Positions 1-6,003 of a stretch of 31,929 nt of DNA are shown here, one piece after another. Where the stretch lies: the IMG/VR virus record IMGVR_UViG_3300011116_000802, positions 1-31,929 of that record; one strand, given 5' to 3'. This stretch comes from a virus. How positions within the stretch are numbered: position 1 is the stretch's first letter; each line of letters opens with the position of its first letter. The translations under genes were made by a program, and so were the position numbers. A model generated the notes under the pieces. The model did no database searches. It was given only the letters and a program-made list of their open reading frames with translations, and was not told the DNA's origin.

Positions 1-71
1 GTCATCGCCAAATGTTTTTTGAAGAAAACCCCCGCCCCCCCATAAATTTCCAAAAATATTTTCAAAAATTT
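1..71. other. Left genome end: C-rich tract and phased A/T tracts (candidate cos-proximal region)
   Basis: This non-coding end lies beyond the stop of the HNH gene. It contains CCCCCGCCCCCCC at 29-41, followed by three A/T tracts (AAATTT 44-49, AAAAATATTTT 52-62, AAAAATTTT 64-72) whose centres are about 11 bp apart, as expected for intrinsically curved DNA. In HK97-like cos phages the HNH gene sits beside cos, so this end may be part of the packaging site. That reading is inference. I see no terminal direct repeat with the right end. Confidence 0.4.
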
Positions 72-413
72 TCAAGTGCGAAGCGAAGATGCGGCTTTGG
101 TTGAACGATTTCCTTTGGCGGAGTTGCATTTACGACAAAGACATTCCAAGTTCCACTCGTCATCTGTTCCGCCTTTGGACTTCGGAACAATGTGGTCAGC
201 GGTTAGAGGATTGGTCTCCGATCCAGTGTGTCCACACCGAACGCACGCTCCGTAAATCTTGATGATACGCGCCGACGTTCTGGCCCACGCTGCACCGTAT
301 CCACGTTGCGTTGTAGTTCCTCGACGTCGATTAGCGAGCGGCGCGCAAGTGCTGCAACGAGAGCCGGATTGGATGAGGTCATGGCATCCGAGGCAATGTC
401 TTGGAAACGGCAA
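72..413 (-). CDS. HNH endonuclease (packaging-associated type)
   Basis: 113 residues. An N-terminal zinc-binding part has two Cys pairs (CLGC near residue 8, CSTC near 20). The HNH core follows: a CVRCG knuckle near 57-61, ADHIVPKSKGG near 71-81 with the general-base His, and an N-L-x-C-LCRKCNSAKG ending with the second knuckle near 93-100. The family nicks DNA with one divalent metal. In HK97-like phages such proteins next to terS assist terminase in cutting cos. The start is a TTG two bases after the upstream stop, with a weak AGGA ahead of it. This is the last gene of the leftward early transcript on the linear map, but it becomes the upstream neighbour of terS if the ends are joined, which supports the packaging role. 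Family call is strong; the role is by context. Confidence 0.9.
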   Translation of the reverse strand: MPFPRHCLGCHDLIQSGSRCSTCAPLANRRRGTTTQRGYGAAWARTSARIIKIYGACVRCGHTGSETNPLTADHIVPKSKGGTDDEWNLECLCRKCNSAKGNRSTKAASSLRT

Positions 414-414
414 C

Positions 415-678
415 TTAATCCTGTGTCTCCTGGTCGTTGCTCAAGGATGGAAGTTTCAATTGCTCGTTCAATGTTTCGACCATCAATTGATCGTTCATAG
501 CCAGCATTGGATCGCAAGGACTTCCAGCCTCCCATTGAGCATTGAGTTCTCGAAGTCGTAGAAACTCTTTATCGCATTCAAAGTGGCCAGCCGCTTTGGC
601 GATTCGGTAACGCACTCTTGGCGGAAGCGAGAGATACCGTCGGGCTTCTTCGTCGGTCATGCGCTGGGACTTAGCCAT
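415..678 (-). CDS. Hypothetical protein, 87 aa
   Basis: I do not recognise this protein. It is hydrophilic and mostly helical in character. Residues 8-30 resemble a short helix-turn segment rich in Arg and Glu, and the C-terminus is rich in Leu, Asn and Gln. There is no signal peptide or membrane segment. The start is well supported by an AGGGAGG ribosome binding site four bases before the ATG. It is the first gene downstream of a long hairpin at 699-729 and sits directly ahead of the HNH gene (gap of one base), so the two are probably co-translated. It could be a small DNA-binding or packaging accessory protein, but nothing in the sequence proves this. Confidence 0.7.
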   Translation of the reverse strand: MAKSQRMTDEEARRYLSLPPRVRYRIAKAAGHFECDKEFLRLRELNAQWEAGSPCDPMLAMNDQLMVETLNEQLKLPSLSNDQETQD

Positions 679-698
679 CTGGCCTCCCTGACGCGAAA

Positions 699-729
699 GT
701 GACCGCTTCCCTCAAGGGACAGCGGTCAC
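699..729 (-). terminator. Strong hairpin upstream of the 415-678 gene (terminator or leader structure)
   Basis: A perfect 9-bp stem (GTGACCGCT 699-707 with AGCGGTCAC 721-729) is extended by CCC/GGG pairs around a four-base loop, with one bulged base. On the minus strand it is followed only by TTTCGCG, so the U-tract is poor. It lies between the tiny gene ending at 787 and the ribosome binding site of the next gene. It could be an intrinsic terminator that limits read-through to the HNH gene, or a 5' leader structure if the promoter proposed at 745-773 is real. Confidence 0.5.
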
Positions 730-744
730 AAATTAACTACATCT

Positions 745-773
745 ATGTTACCACTTGCGTATTCCCTAATCAA
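745..773 (-). promoter_or_regulatory. Candidate promoter for the last two early genes
   Basis: On the minus strand TTGATT (768-773) and TAACAT (745-750) are separated by exactly 17 bases, each matching the sigma-70 consensus at four of six positions. A transcript from here would begin just ahead of the 699-729 hairpin and carry the 415-678 gene and the HNH gene. Weak evidence from consensus matching only. Confidence 0.3.
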
Positions 774-786
774 TGGCTGGTGACAC

Positions 787-861
787 CTAATTGCGGTACG
801 CAAAGAAAAGGCAGATGGCAATGCCTGTCAACAACACAATCGGTACAAGATGCTGCACCAT
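787..861 (-). CDS. Tiny single-span membrane peptide, 24 aa
   Basis: Short open frame found by reading the gap between larger genes. It encodes MVQHLVPIVLLTGIA and then a further hydrophobic stretch ending in a basic Arg-Asn tail, so nearly the whole peptide is one membrane helix. Its ATG overlaps the TAA stop of the upstream gene (TAATG at 859-863), the same coupling used across this operon. That is the main reason to believe it, together with the complete hydrophobic helix. An upstream in-frame GTG would add four residues. Function is unknown; it resembles the other small membrane peptides at 1151-1237 and 1559-1648. Confidence 0.55.
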   Translation of the reverse strand: MVQHLVPIVLLTGIAICLFFAYRN

Positions 862-1154
862 TACGGAGTCCACGGTGCATCGCAAGGCTCAAGCATCGGC
901 GCAAGGTGAACCATCAGTCCATCGTCACCAAGGATTGCAGCTTGTCCGCAGTAGTCGCATCGAACTGGTTGCTTCGCTGGCTCAGTCGCTTGCTCGAGTT
1001 CAATTCGCTTGCCAAAGTTGCTAGCAATCTCTTTACCGAGGTTTGGGTCTTCGTCGATCATCTTGATCTCATCATCAGATACGACAATGCTGCGCAAGTC
1101 TTCAAGCAATGTCCAATGACCGCTGTAAACGTTGATTGCAATTTGGTAGCTCAT
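861..1154 (-). CDS. Hypothetical protein with a C-terminal zinc-knuckle-like motif, 97 aa
   Basis: I do not recognise a family. Residues 1-45 are acidic and probably mixed alpha/beta. A CDYCG motif near residues 66-70 followed by His 83 and Cys 90 could bind a metal. There is no signal peptide. The ATG overlaps the stop of the tiny gene ahead of it (ATGA), and its own stop overlaps the next ATG, so it is the middle gene of a translationally coupled trio. Only a weak GGAAA precedes the start, consistent with reliance on coupling. A small nucleic-acid-binding or host-takeover protein is possible but unproved. Confidence 0.7.
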   Translation of the reverse strand: MSYQIAINVYSGHWTLLEDLRSIVVSDDEIKMIDEDPNLGKEIASNFGKRIELEQATEPAKQPVRCDYCGQAAILGDDGLMVHLAPMLEPCDAPWTP

Positions 1155-1237
1155 GAATTTCCGATCAACACCATCGTCGCCAGTGCGCCGACTAACACTC
1201 CGCCAAGGAACTCAACAATCATCAGGGATATCAACAT
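1151..1237 (-). CDS. Tiny single-span membrane peptide, 28 aa
   Basis: Open frame below the usual length cut-off. It starts MLISLMIVEFLGGVLVGAL and continues hydrophobic to an Asn-Ser end, so it is essentially one membrane helix with a Glu near position 9. AGAGG lies three bases before the ATG, and its TGA overlaps the ATG of the downstream gene (ATGA). The Gly-rich face (GGVLVG) could allow helix packing or oligomer formation. Function unknown. It belongs with the 24- and 29-residue peptides nearby. Confidence 0.6.
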   Translation of the reverse strand: MLISLMIVEFLGGVLVGALATMVLIGNS

Positions 1238-1268
1238 GCACCTCTGTTTTCGGTTTTTGGATCGCTGG

Positions 1269-1562
1269 TCATGCCTTGCCACCGAACAATCGGCGTACTT
1301 GGCGCTGAGCGTCTTGCATTAGTTGGGCGTCTAATTGCTCATTGAATGTCAATTTCGTACCGATTCCGTTATGGTTTTGACCATTGGTGGGAGAAATTGT
1401 GTGCATTTTTCCTCCAACTTTTGTGGGTGGCATTTGCTTGCCACACCACAGGCAGCCAAAGCCGCCGCCGCTTTTGGCTGGCACGCCCATCTTGAACTGG
1501 TGCCTGCCAAATAAGCACTGAACCCTCATCATTTGGCGTTTGACTGAGTAGTAAACGCTCAT
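1269..1562 (-). CDS. Hypothetical protein with a zinc-ribbon-like Cys/His cluster, 97 aa
   Basis: Cys and His residues are clustered (CLFGRH near 16-21 and CLWCGK near 37-42), as in small zinc ribbons of the C-x4-H ... C-x2-C type. A basic, Gln-rich C-terminus follows. The ATG at 1562 overlaps the stop of the 29-residue peptide ahead of it (ATGA), which fixes the start in preference to an upstream in-frame start. Early-operon location and the zinc ribbon suggest a nucleic-acid or protein adaptor; I cannot name a family. Confidence 0.7.
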   Translation of the reverse strand: MSVYYSVKRQMMRVQCLFGRHQFKMGVPAKSGGGFGCLWCGKQMPPTKVGGKMHTISPTNGQNHNGIGTKLTFNEQLDAQLMQDAQRQVRRLFGGKA

Positions 1563-1648
1563 GAGTAAGCCCGTTCGATGAGGCCCCACAACGCACCAAT
1601 GATGATGGCGGCGACGAATAGCAGGCTGATGAAGTCAATGTCACTCAT
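1559..1648 (-). CDS. Tiny single-span membrane peptide, 29 aa
   Basis: Starts MSDIDFISLLFVAAIII and has one hydrophobic helix from about residue 6 to 22, then a polar LIERAYS-type tail. The acidic N-terminus followed by a membrane span and an Arg suggests an N-outside or dimeric single-pass topology. AAGGGG lies six bases before the ATG. Both ends overlap the neighbours by ATGA (stop of the 82-residue membrane protein upstream, ATG of the zinc-ribbon gene downstream), which is strong support for translation. Function unknown. Confidence 0.65.
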   Translation of the reverse strand: MSDIDFISLLFVAAIIIGALWGLIERAYS

Positions 1649-1893
1649 CGAATTCCCCTTCGATGCTTGGCAGCACGCTGCCGTTGGATTGCTTGCGTTG
1701 CAGCTGCGCGTTCCACAGCCATGACAATCACCAGGGTCAAACCCATAATGAACATGCCAAAGCAACCAAAACCGAGAACAACAAAAGGAAACCACCAGCC
1801 AACGTTGATGACCAAAATCACGCAACCGACGATTGGAATCCAAATCGCTGCAAATACCAGTGCCAATTTCATTGGGTTCAGATGGGTTTTCAT
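1645..1893 (-). CDS. Small membrane protein, two transmembrane segments, 82 aa
   Basis: Two hydrophobic helices (about residues 11-31 and 33-55) are followed by a basic tail rich in Arg, Gln and Ala, so both termini are probably cytoplasmic. The ATG at 1893 overlaps the stop of the upstream gene (ATGA), preferred over an in-frame ATG five codons earlier. No family is recognised. It could act in superinfection exclusion or membrane remodelling, as do many small early phage membrane proteins, but that is a guess from position. Confidence 0.75.
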   Translation of the reverse strand: MKTHLNPMKLALVFAAIWIPIVGCVILVINVGWWFPFVVLGFGCFGMFIMGLTLVIVMAVERAAATQAIQRQRAAKHRRGIR

Positions 1894-2117
1894 AACAAGT
1901 CCCCACACACCGGCTGAGGGAATGGCTCTTCGTACTTCACCACTCGGTTGCAGCCATCACAACGAAGATCGCCTCGGTGGTTGTCAGGTATGGCAATTGT
2001 CGTTTGCCACCAGGCAAACCGGAAGTTTGGCAAATAGTTGTCCTTGCAGCCAGCGCAAAGGACTTTGTAGGCAAGGTCCATTCCGTACTGGCAAATCCAA
2101 TAGGGCATTGTCGACAT
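1890..2117 (-). CDS. Small CxxC zinc-binding protein, 75 aa
   Basis: Contains CAGC near residues 21-24 and CDGC near 53-56, a four-cysteine arrangement suited to one zinc ion, with several Trp and Tyr residues near the N-terminus and middle. Start is the ATG that shares its A with the upstream TGA (TGATG). It looks like a small zinc-ribbon protein, a common type of early actinophage product, but the specific role is not visible. Confidence 0.75.
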   Translation of the reverse strand: MSTMPYWICQYGMDLAYKVLCAGCKDNYLPNFRFAWWQTTIAIPDNHRGDLRCDGCNRVVKYEEPFPQPVCGDLL

Positions 2118-2302
2118 CACAAGACTTCTTTGGCTAGGTGGATTGCGGCGTTGCGATCAGCTTCACGGGATATTGATTCAATGGTTCGCTTCAACACCGC
2201 AATTTCGGCATCTCTCCACTCGATGCCGGCCCTGGCATCGCCGAGCTCGCATCGAAGGGCCAAAATTGTTTCGTTCAAAAGTTTTTTATCGTCATGCGAC
2301 AT
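2117..2302 (-). CDS. Small coiled-coil protein, 61 aa
   Basis: The whole protein has heptad-like Leu/Ile/Ala spacing with many charged residues and is predicted by eye to form a continuous helix or coiled coil. The start at 2302 is chosen because GAAGGAGA lies eight bases ahead of it. The longer frame back to 2494 would overlap most of the 3' end of the preceding gene. It overlaps that gene by 11 bases. Similar small helical proteins occur singly in many phage early operons. No function can be assigned. Confidence 0.75.
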   Translation of the reverse strand: MSHDDKKLLNETILALRCELGDARAGIEWRDAEIAVLKRTIESISREADRNAAIHLAKEVL

Positions 2303-2867
2303 CTTTTGGTTCTCCTTCGGCACGACGATGAGCCATCCATTGATATCGGTCGGGTCGTCCAGCTCGTAACCATGAGCGGTAATCAGCTGGGCAAAAGCCA
2401 GCCCTAATTCGGTCTTCACCAACTCCCGAAACGTCTTTGCCGCAACAGATGCAGGAATCAATCGAAGACACGCGTCCCCTGATGGATTCGCCAACGTTCA
2501 TGATGAATTTGCGCCGATCCGCAATACTCATGACTGCATCAAGCGAATTGTCAATTGATCGAAGCAAATCGGTTGCTGCCTGACGAATTACGTCGATTGG
2601 ATCATGAAACTTCCAGTCATCACGAACCTCAGGGTCATCAGGTAAACCTCGAAGTGCTGCGGCTTCGGTCGAAGAACTTGCGAATGAACCTGATGAACCG
2701 CCAGTCAAACCCGTTGATCGAAAACCATCCGCCTCGGCCGTAATGGTCGTTGCGGTAATGAATCGAGCAATTTCCGCATCGGTGATCTCTCCGAGAGACT
2801 GGACGATAACGTCAAGTGCTGTTCGATAACGAACGACTTTTCGCTTTTCCGATGACGTCAGTGGCAT
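2292..2867 (-). CDS. Hypothetical protein with a Cys-rich motif near the C-terminus, 191 aa
   Basis: The first 60 residues are helical and basic (SSEKRKVVRYRTALDVI). A Ser/Gly-rich linker follows near 65-85, then a second helical part. A CICCGK ... FC cluster near residues 137-158, followed by SWLRAGRPDR, resembles a treble-clef or HNH-like knuckle but lacks a visible HNH catalytic pattern. The start at 2867 is fixed by a perfect AAGGAGG four bases ahead and overlaps the previous gene by 10 bases. Possibly a nucleic-acid-binding replication accessory. Family unknown. Confidence 0.75.
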   Translation of the reverse strand: MPLTSSEKRKVVRYRTALDVIVQSLGEITDAEIARFITATTITAEADGFRSTGLTGGSSGSFASSSTEAAALRGLPDDPEVRDDWKFHDPIDVIRQAATDLLRSIDNSLDAVMSIADRRKFIMNVGESIRGRVSSIDSCICCGKDVSGVGEDRIRAGFCPADYRSWLRAGRPDRYQWMAHRRAEGEPKDVA

Positions 2868-3262
2868 GCGTCCTCCTTGATTGGAATAAATGCCGGTGCG
2901 TGATTGGTCAACAGGTGGTTTCTGTACGACGTGAAAGCGAAAGCCTGCGAAGTTTGGCGACTGACAATTCCGCATCCGTGGCTACCAACGCATTCAACTG
3001 ACCAAGTGAGGCCCCGTTTGGCTTGCTTTGCAGCTGGAGCGATGAGGCCGGCAAATCGATCATTCATTGACCGAAGCGACACAACATCAAGCGCAAACTG
3101 TCGGCTTTGGAAATTCCGTGGGTCTCGAGACATCCGAACAAACTCTTTGAAACCTTCGGTAGCGTTCAACATCCAATCTTCGGAATGAAGGCTCCAGTTA
3201 GCCGCTTTGCCTGGTACTCGCACAATGCGGTCAACGATGTAAACGGTGCAGTCAATGGTCAT
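2858..3262 (-). CDS. Hypothetical early protein, 134 aa
   Basis: Not recognised. The N-terminal 25 residues look like beta strands (TVYIVDRIVRV). A CVGSHGCG segment near 89-96 and a His/Cys at the extreme C-terminus (DACH) could bind metal. There is no membrane segment. The ATG overlaps the stop of the preceding gene (ATGA). It lies directly after the putative helicase-loader gene, so a replication role is plausible by context alone. Confidence 0.7.
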   Translation of the reverse strand: MTIDCTVYIVDRIVRVPGKAANWSLHSEDWMLNATEGFKEFVRMSRDPRNFQSRQFALDVVSLRSMNDRFAGLIAPAAKQAKRGLTWSVECVGSHGCGIVSRQTSQAFAFTSYRNHLLTNHAPAFIPIKEDACH

Positions 3263-3606
3263 CGTGACCCCTTCACCAGTTGAGGATTCTCGGATCGAAT
3301 GCGTTCAATCCATCGCTTCGCAACCTCGGGATTAAACGTTGACACTTCCTCGCTCGTGGTTACGGTTGTGGCCGGCACCATCGCACGACGAACCCGAAGC
3401 CTCGCCAAAAACTGCGCTTGCGTTGGCTTGCGGTCGGGAACCATCTTCACCAGGTCATCAATCACCTGGTTGGCTTCCTCACGGCTGATGTTCTGTACGG
3501 AATCCGTAAACATCATCACCCATGCTCGAGCCTCGTCACGGTTGATCTTCATCCGCCACAGCGAATCCATGTGGTGCATCACCGCAGCTGTGTCTGGTGA
3601 GTTCAT
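3259..3606 (-). CDS. Possible helicase loader / replisome accessory protein (G39P-like), 115 aa
   Basis: Small helical protein. Its N-terminal half (residues 10-70) shows a pattern of W...M...D/E-x-A-x-x-W followed by SREEANQVIDDLV and PTQAQFLARLR, which resembles the replisome organiser / G39P-like helicase loader family. Those proteins recruit a replicative helicase to the origin complex. The family match is by eye and tentative. It overlaps the stop of the DnaD-like replication gene by ATGA, the order commonly seen for initiator followed by loader. No helicase is encoded in the window, so it would have to load a host DnaB. Alternative: an unrelated small helical protein. Confidence 0.5.
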   Translation of the reverse strand: MNSPDTAAVMHHMDSLWRMKINRDEARAWVMMFTDSVQNISREEANQVIDDLVKMVPDRKPTQAQFLARLRVRRAMVPATTVTTSEEVSTFNPEVAKRWIERIRSENPQLVKGSR

Positions 3607-4457
3607 CGGCCTGCCTCCTGTTCAAGGAGGTCTCGTAAGGCCTCATCGATTGGATCAAGGCGAACGGACGACTCAGTCAGGCTTGGCCAGTGCTTCGTTA
3701 GTGCCGCAGGCGTGAGCATGGCGTCCGGCCATTTGCGATGAAAGATTTCTGACCGGCGTCGAACCTCTGCAACCGAAGTGCCAATCTCGAAGAGCTCAAG
3801 CACGGCTTTGTTCAAGTATGAAGCCGACGACCTGGTGTGAATCCCCTCAAGGTCGTCATCGCACGCATCAAGGATTGCTTCTTTGAGCTGAGCTTTGGTG
3901 CTCGCTCCCTCGCAATCGACGGAGTCGGTTGCAAGAGTATTTAGTTCTACTTCTACTTCTATTTCTACTTCTACTTCTAGCGCGCGAACTTCGCCGTTTG
4001 TTCGGCGCGCGGGCTGCACCCTTGTTACGTTGTTGTTCGGCGTAACACGATTTTGAGAAACCTGAACATTCTGGGCTTTTTCGGCTTCGGCTGCGCGCTT
4101 TTCCCGTGACTTTTCCATCCGAATTCGTGCAGCTTCTCGGCTGTCATCGACTTCTTTTCGTGACGTTTGCCACTCAAGATAATCATGGATGATGACGTTG
4201 GTTTCGTCGCCATCCCACTCCCAAAGACCACTTTCGAGCAATTGACGAGTGGCGGTCCTGTAATCCTTAACGTTGTGTGCCAGGGACGACAACTTCCGTT
4301 TTGGGATAACGCCATCGGTCAAATACTTACCGGCGTACATCAAACCGCAGACGTACATCCAGCACGCATCTGGCGACAGTTCGAGCGCCTTCGGATGGTC
4401 GGGGAAGTCCACCGCCATTCGAATCCATGCGCCACTTGCTTTTCTAGTTGCTGACAT
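3603..4457 (-). CDS. Replication initiation-type protein with winged-helix N-terminus (DnaD/phage replisome organiser-like), 284 aa
   Basis: Residues 10-100 have the pattern of phage winged-helix replication proteins: WIRMAVDFPDHPKALEL, then a Trp/Tyr-rich core, then KLSSLAHNVKDYRTATRQLLESGLW and VIIHDYLEWQ. Next comes a basic helix (105-130), an Asn/Arg linker, and a striking acidic run at 160-172 encoded by a hexanucleotide repeat. The C-terminal domain (about 190-284) is helical and may bind the origin or a loader. GGGAG seven bases before the ATG supports the start. The next gene overlaps by ATGA and may be its loader. Origin-binding and initiation are inferred from family and position; no origin iterons are obvious inside the gene. 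Confidence 0.65.
   Translation of the reverse strand: MSATRKASGAWIRMAVDFPDHPKALELSPDACWMYVCGLMYAGKYLTDGVIPKRKLSSLAHNVKDYRTATRQLLESGLWEWDGDETNVIIHDYLEWQTSRKEVDDSREAARIRMEKSREKRAAEAEKAQNVQVSQNRVTPNNNVTRVQPARRTNGEVRALEVEVEIEVEVELNTLATDSVDCEGASTKAQLKEAILDACDDDLEGIHTRSSASYLNKAVLELFEIGTSVAEVRRRSEIFHRKWPDAMLTPAALTKHWPSLTESSVRLDPIDEALRDLLEQEAGR
3945..3980 (-). repeat. Six-copy hexanucleotide repeat in the replication gene
   Basis: On the plus strand TTCTAC is repeated six times with changes only in the last base of copies three and six. On the coding strand this gives an alternating Glu-Val/Ile/Leu run (EVEVEIEVEVE). It is directly followed by a GC-rich imperfect inverted repeat (GCGCGCGAAC ... GTTCGGCGCGC at 3980-4010). 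Slippage here would add or remove two residues without a frameshift. Confidence 0.85.
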
Positions 4458-4478
4458 TTCCTCTCCCTTTGTTGCGAT

Positions 4479-4661
4479 CTATCGACTGGTCTCGATGAGT
4501 TGCCCCCAAGACCAGCGAGGTGATTCGTTGAGTTGCTTGCGCAACTTCTCGACTGCTTGCTCGAATGACTCGGCCTCGACGAAGTGAGACCAAAACATCG
4601 GTCCACCAAGCGCCTTGTAACTGCCGTAGGCCTTTAGTTCGAACATTCCGGTGCGTGGCAC
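4479..4661 (-). CDS. Small hypothetical protein, 60 aa
   Basis: Contains a compact alpha/beta pattern: MFELKAYGSY, then SFEQAVEKLRKQL, then a Trp-rich end (PRWSWGQL). The chosen GTG shares its G with the TAG stop of whiB (TAGTG), the same arrangement as at 5145. An ATG at 4646 is an alternative start and would leave a 14-base gap. It resembles small actinophage proteins with one strand-helix unit, but has no recognised function. It probably depends on whiB translation. Confidence 0.6.
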   Translation of the reverse strand: MPRTGMFELKAYGSYKALGGPMFWSHFVEAESFEQAVEKLRKQLNESPRWSWGQLIETSR

Positions 4662-4939
4662 TACTTCCGACCACTTCGCTTTTTGAATTGCAGGTAGCGG
4701 ATTTCCCCAATGGTGAGTCCGCCCCAAATTCCATGCGTGACGTCGTTGTCGATGGCGTAGTCCAGGCACTCAACCCGAACTGGACACAGGTCGCAAAACC
4801 GATGATGCGAAAACTGACGACGGTCGGGCGAAGGAAAAAAGATTTTGGCGTCTTGTCCCTTGCATTGCGCATGCTGCATCCACTCGGTCTTGCCGATCTC
4901 TTCCTTCAGGTGCGGCAGACCAAGCCAGTGACCGCTCAT
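4661..4939 (-). CDS. whiB: WhiB-family iron-sulfur transcription factor, 92 aa
   Basis: All four cluster-ligand cysteines of the family are present (C26, C49, C52, C58 in the CxxC-x5-C arrangement), followed by the family turn GIWGG at 70-74 and a basic C-terminus (FKKRSGRK) for DNA contact. WhiB proteins hold a 4Fe-4S cluster and bind the host primary sigma factor. The family is essentially restricted to actinobacteria and their phages, so this gene is the best host clue. The ATG at 4939 overlaps the stop of the upstream gene (ATGA), which rejects a much longer frame. In mycobacteriophage TM4 a phage WhiB represses host whiB2 and causes exclusion of superinfecting phage. A similar takeover or lysogenic-conversion role is possible here but is inferred. 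Confidence 0.93.
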   Translation of the reverse strand: MSGHWLGLPHLKEEIGKTEWMQHAQCKGQDAKIFFPSPDRRQFSHHRFCDLCPVRVECLDYAIDNDVTHGIWGGLTIGEIRYLQFKKRSGRK

Positions 4940-5145
4940 GACTGTTCCGCTTCCGGCAGTTGGCCGTACATCTTGATGACGTCGCCTACCGTTCGAGGTC
5001 GGAAACACCAAGCGCCACAGGTTCCACAAGAGTCGGAATTGTGCTCGAGCCACTGACAACCACAGCCGGTGCAGTTCAAGCGATAAATCGCCGTGATGCT
5101 CCCCTGCGGCAGCTCGAAAACATAAGTGGACTCTCGAAGTTGCAC
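4936..5145 (-). CDS. Zinc-ribbon protein, 69 aa
   Basis: Cysteines C25, C28 and C30 (CTGCGC) together with C40 and C43 (CGTC) form a classical zinc-ribbon arrangement, followed by a conserved-looking WCFRPRTVGD segment. The GTG start shares its G with the TAG of the upstream gene (TAGTG), and its TGA overlaps the whiB ATG. Co-translation with whiB suggests a related regulatory or protein-binding job. Specific function unknown. Confidence 0.75.
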   Translation of the reverse strand: MQLRESTYVFELPQGSITAIYRLNCTGCGCQWLEHNSDSCGTCGAWCFRPRTVGDVIKMYGQLPEAEQS

Positions 5146-5483
5146 TACGCCACAGCCCTAAGTTCACGGGTCTCAAAGAACCCATCAAGGTCAGGGCAGG
5201 TCGCCATGATGTGCCTGGCGTAAAACGACCGGTAGGAATTGTTCAACTTCCACTGGTCATTCGTGTTGGTCTCAATTTCGAAACTCCAACGGAGGCGCTC
5301 AACCAGCATTGCAATGCCGATCTTGCGTTGTCCTTGCGCCTTGGCAAACCGAGCCAAACGCACCAGCTCTTCAAAAACCCAAGGGTTTGAGTAATGAAAC
5401 TGCCAAAACCGATCTTCAAGGGTGAGGCCGGCATCGTAATTGACGTCAACGAAACTAAACAGGTCTGGCTGCACGGAGTTCAT
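5145..5483 (-). CDS. Conserved actinophage-type hypothetical protein, 112 aa
   Basis: The pattern of residues 22-90 (LEDRFWQFHYSNPWVFEELV, then KIGIAMLVERLRW, then KLNNSYRSFYARHIM) matches a small protein that I recall as widespread in actinophages and prophages, with an aromatic N-terminus, a winged-helix-like centre and a final helix. Its function is not established to my knowledge. It overlaps the stop of the upstream membrane protein by ATGA. A DNA-binding role would fit the fold impression and the RecT/WhiB neighbourhood, but that is inference. Confidence 0.75.
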   Translation of the reverse strand: MNSVQPDLFSFVDVNYDAGLTLEDRFWQFHYSNPWVFEELVRLARFAKAQGQRKIGIAMLVERLRWSFEIETNTNDQWKLNNSYRSFYARHIMATCPDLDGFFETRELRAVA

Positions 5484-5803
5484 TGGTCACCGCTTTTCAT
5501 ACGGTTCCACTCGCTCGAGGTCGAGTGATGAATCTCTGACTGGATTGCAGCTCGACGAGCCAGTCGCGCAAACTCCACCTGATTCAAGTATCGCCAGCGG
5601 CCTTCGATGTGAATGGCAACGAGAAGCACAAGCCCCAAACCGGTCAGGGCAAACACCACAGCGTTTGGCACAACCCAATGGATGAGGCAGAACAATGATT
5701 CAAGGAATAAGCCAAGGCCGGCAATGACCAGCAAAGAAATGTTCTCCCTGGCATATGCCTTGCGTGCTTGACGCGCAAAGGCAACGGCTTCTGAGTAACT
5801 CAT
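5480..5803 (-). CDS. Membrane protein with two transmembrane helices, 107 aa
   Basis: A helical cytoplasmic N-terminus (SYSEAVAFARQARKAYAREN) is followed by two hydrophobic helices (about 22-43 and 46-66), then a basic amphipathic C-terminal tail. The ATG shares its A with the TGA of the upstream gene (TGATG). The protein has flanking Ala/Arg-rich helices on both sides of the membrane hairpin, suggesting a cytoplasmic partner. No family recognised. Confidence 0.75.
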   Translation of the reverse strand: MSYSEAVAFARQARKAYARENISLLVIAGLGLFLESLFCLIHWVVPNAVVFALTGLGLVLLVAIHIEGRWRYLNQVEFARLARRAAIQSEIHHSTSSEWNRMKSGDQ

Positions 5804-6003
5804 CACTTTGCCAACCTGCGCTTTCCCTCGGTGAGTTCGAGCAGTTGTTCGACCTTGGCCTTCAGGCGGTCGCGTTCGCCAGCAACACGCTCGTAGGCCT
5901 CTTGCGCTTCGGCCAAATAAGAAGTGACGATGCGAAGCGAATGGTTCAGCCGCTCAATTTCCTCGGCTGGCGTTTCGGTAATGGCTTCATTGGTCTGAGT
6001 CAT
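5803..6003 (-). CDS. Coiled-coil protein, 66 aa
   Basis: Residues 12-60 are a continuous heptad-type helix with many Glu and Arg residues (ETPAEEIERLNHSLR, then EAYERVAGERDRLKAKVEQLLEL) and a basic end. The ATG shares its A with the TGA of the recT-like gene (TGATG), so it is probably made in proportion to that protein and might bind it. No further function is visible. Confidence 0.75.
   Translation of the reverse strand: MTQTNEAITETPAEEIERLNHSLRIVTSYLAEAQEAYERVAGERDRLKAKVEQLLELTEGKRRLAK

Noticed and set aside
699-1322. Long plus-strand open frame of 207 codons
   Set aside because: It runs opposite to four well-coupled minus-strand genes, has no ribosome binding site and has a composition unlike a natural protein.
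2303-2494. N-terminal extension of the 61-residue coiled-coil gene
   Set aside because: It would overlap about 200 bases of the preceding gene, while a good ribosome binding site supports the ATG at 2302.
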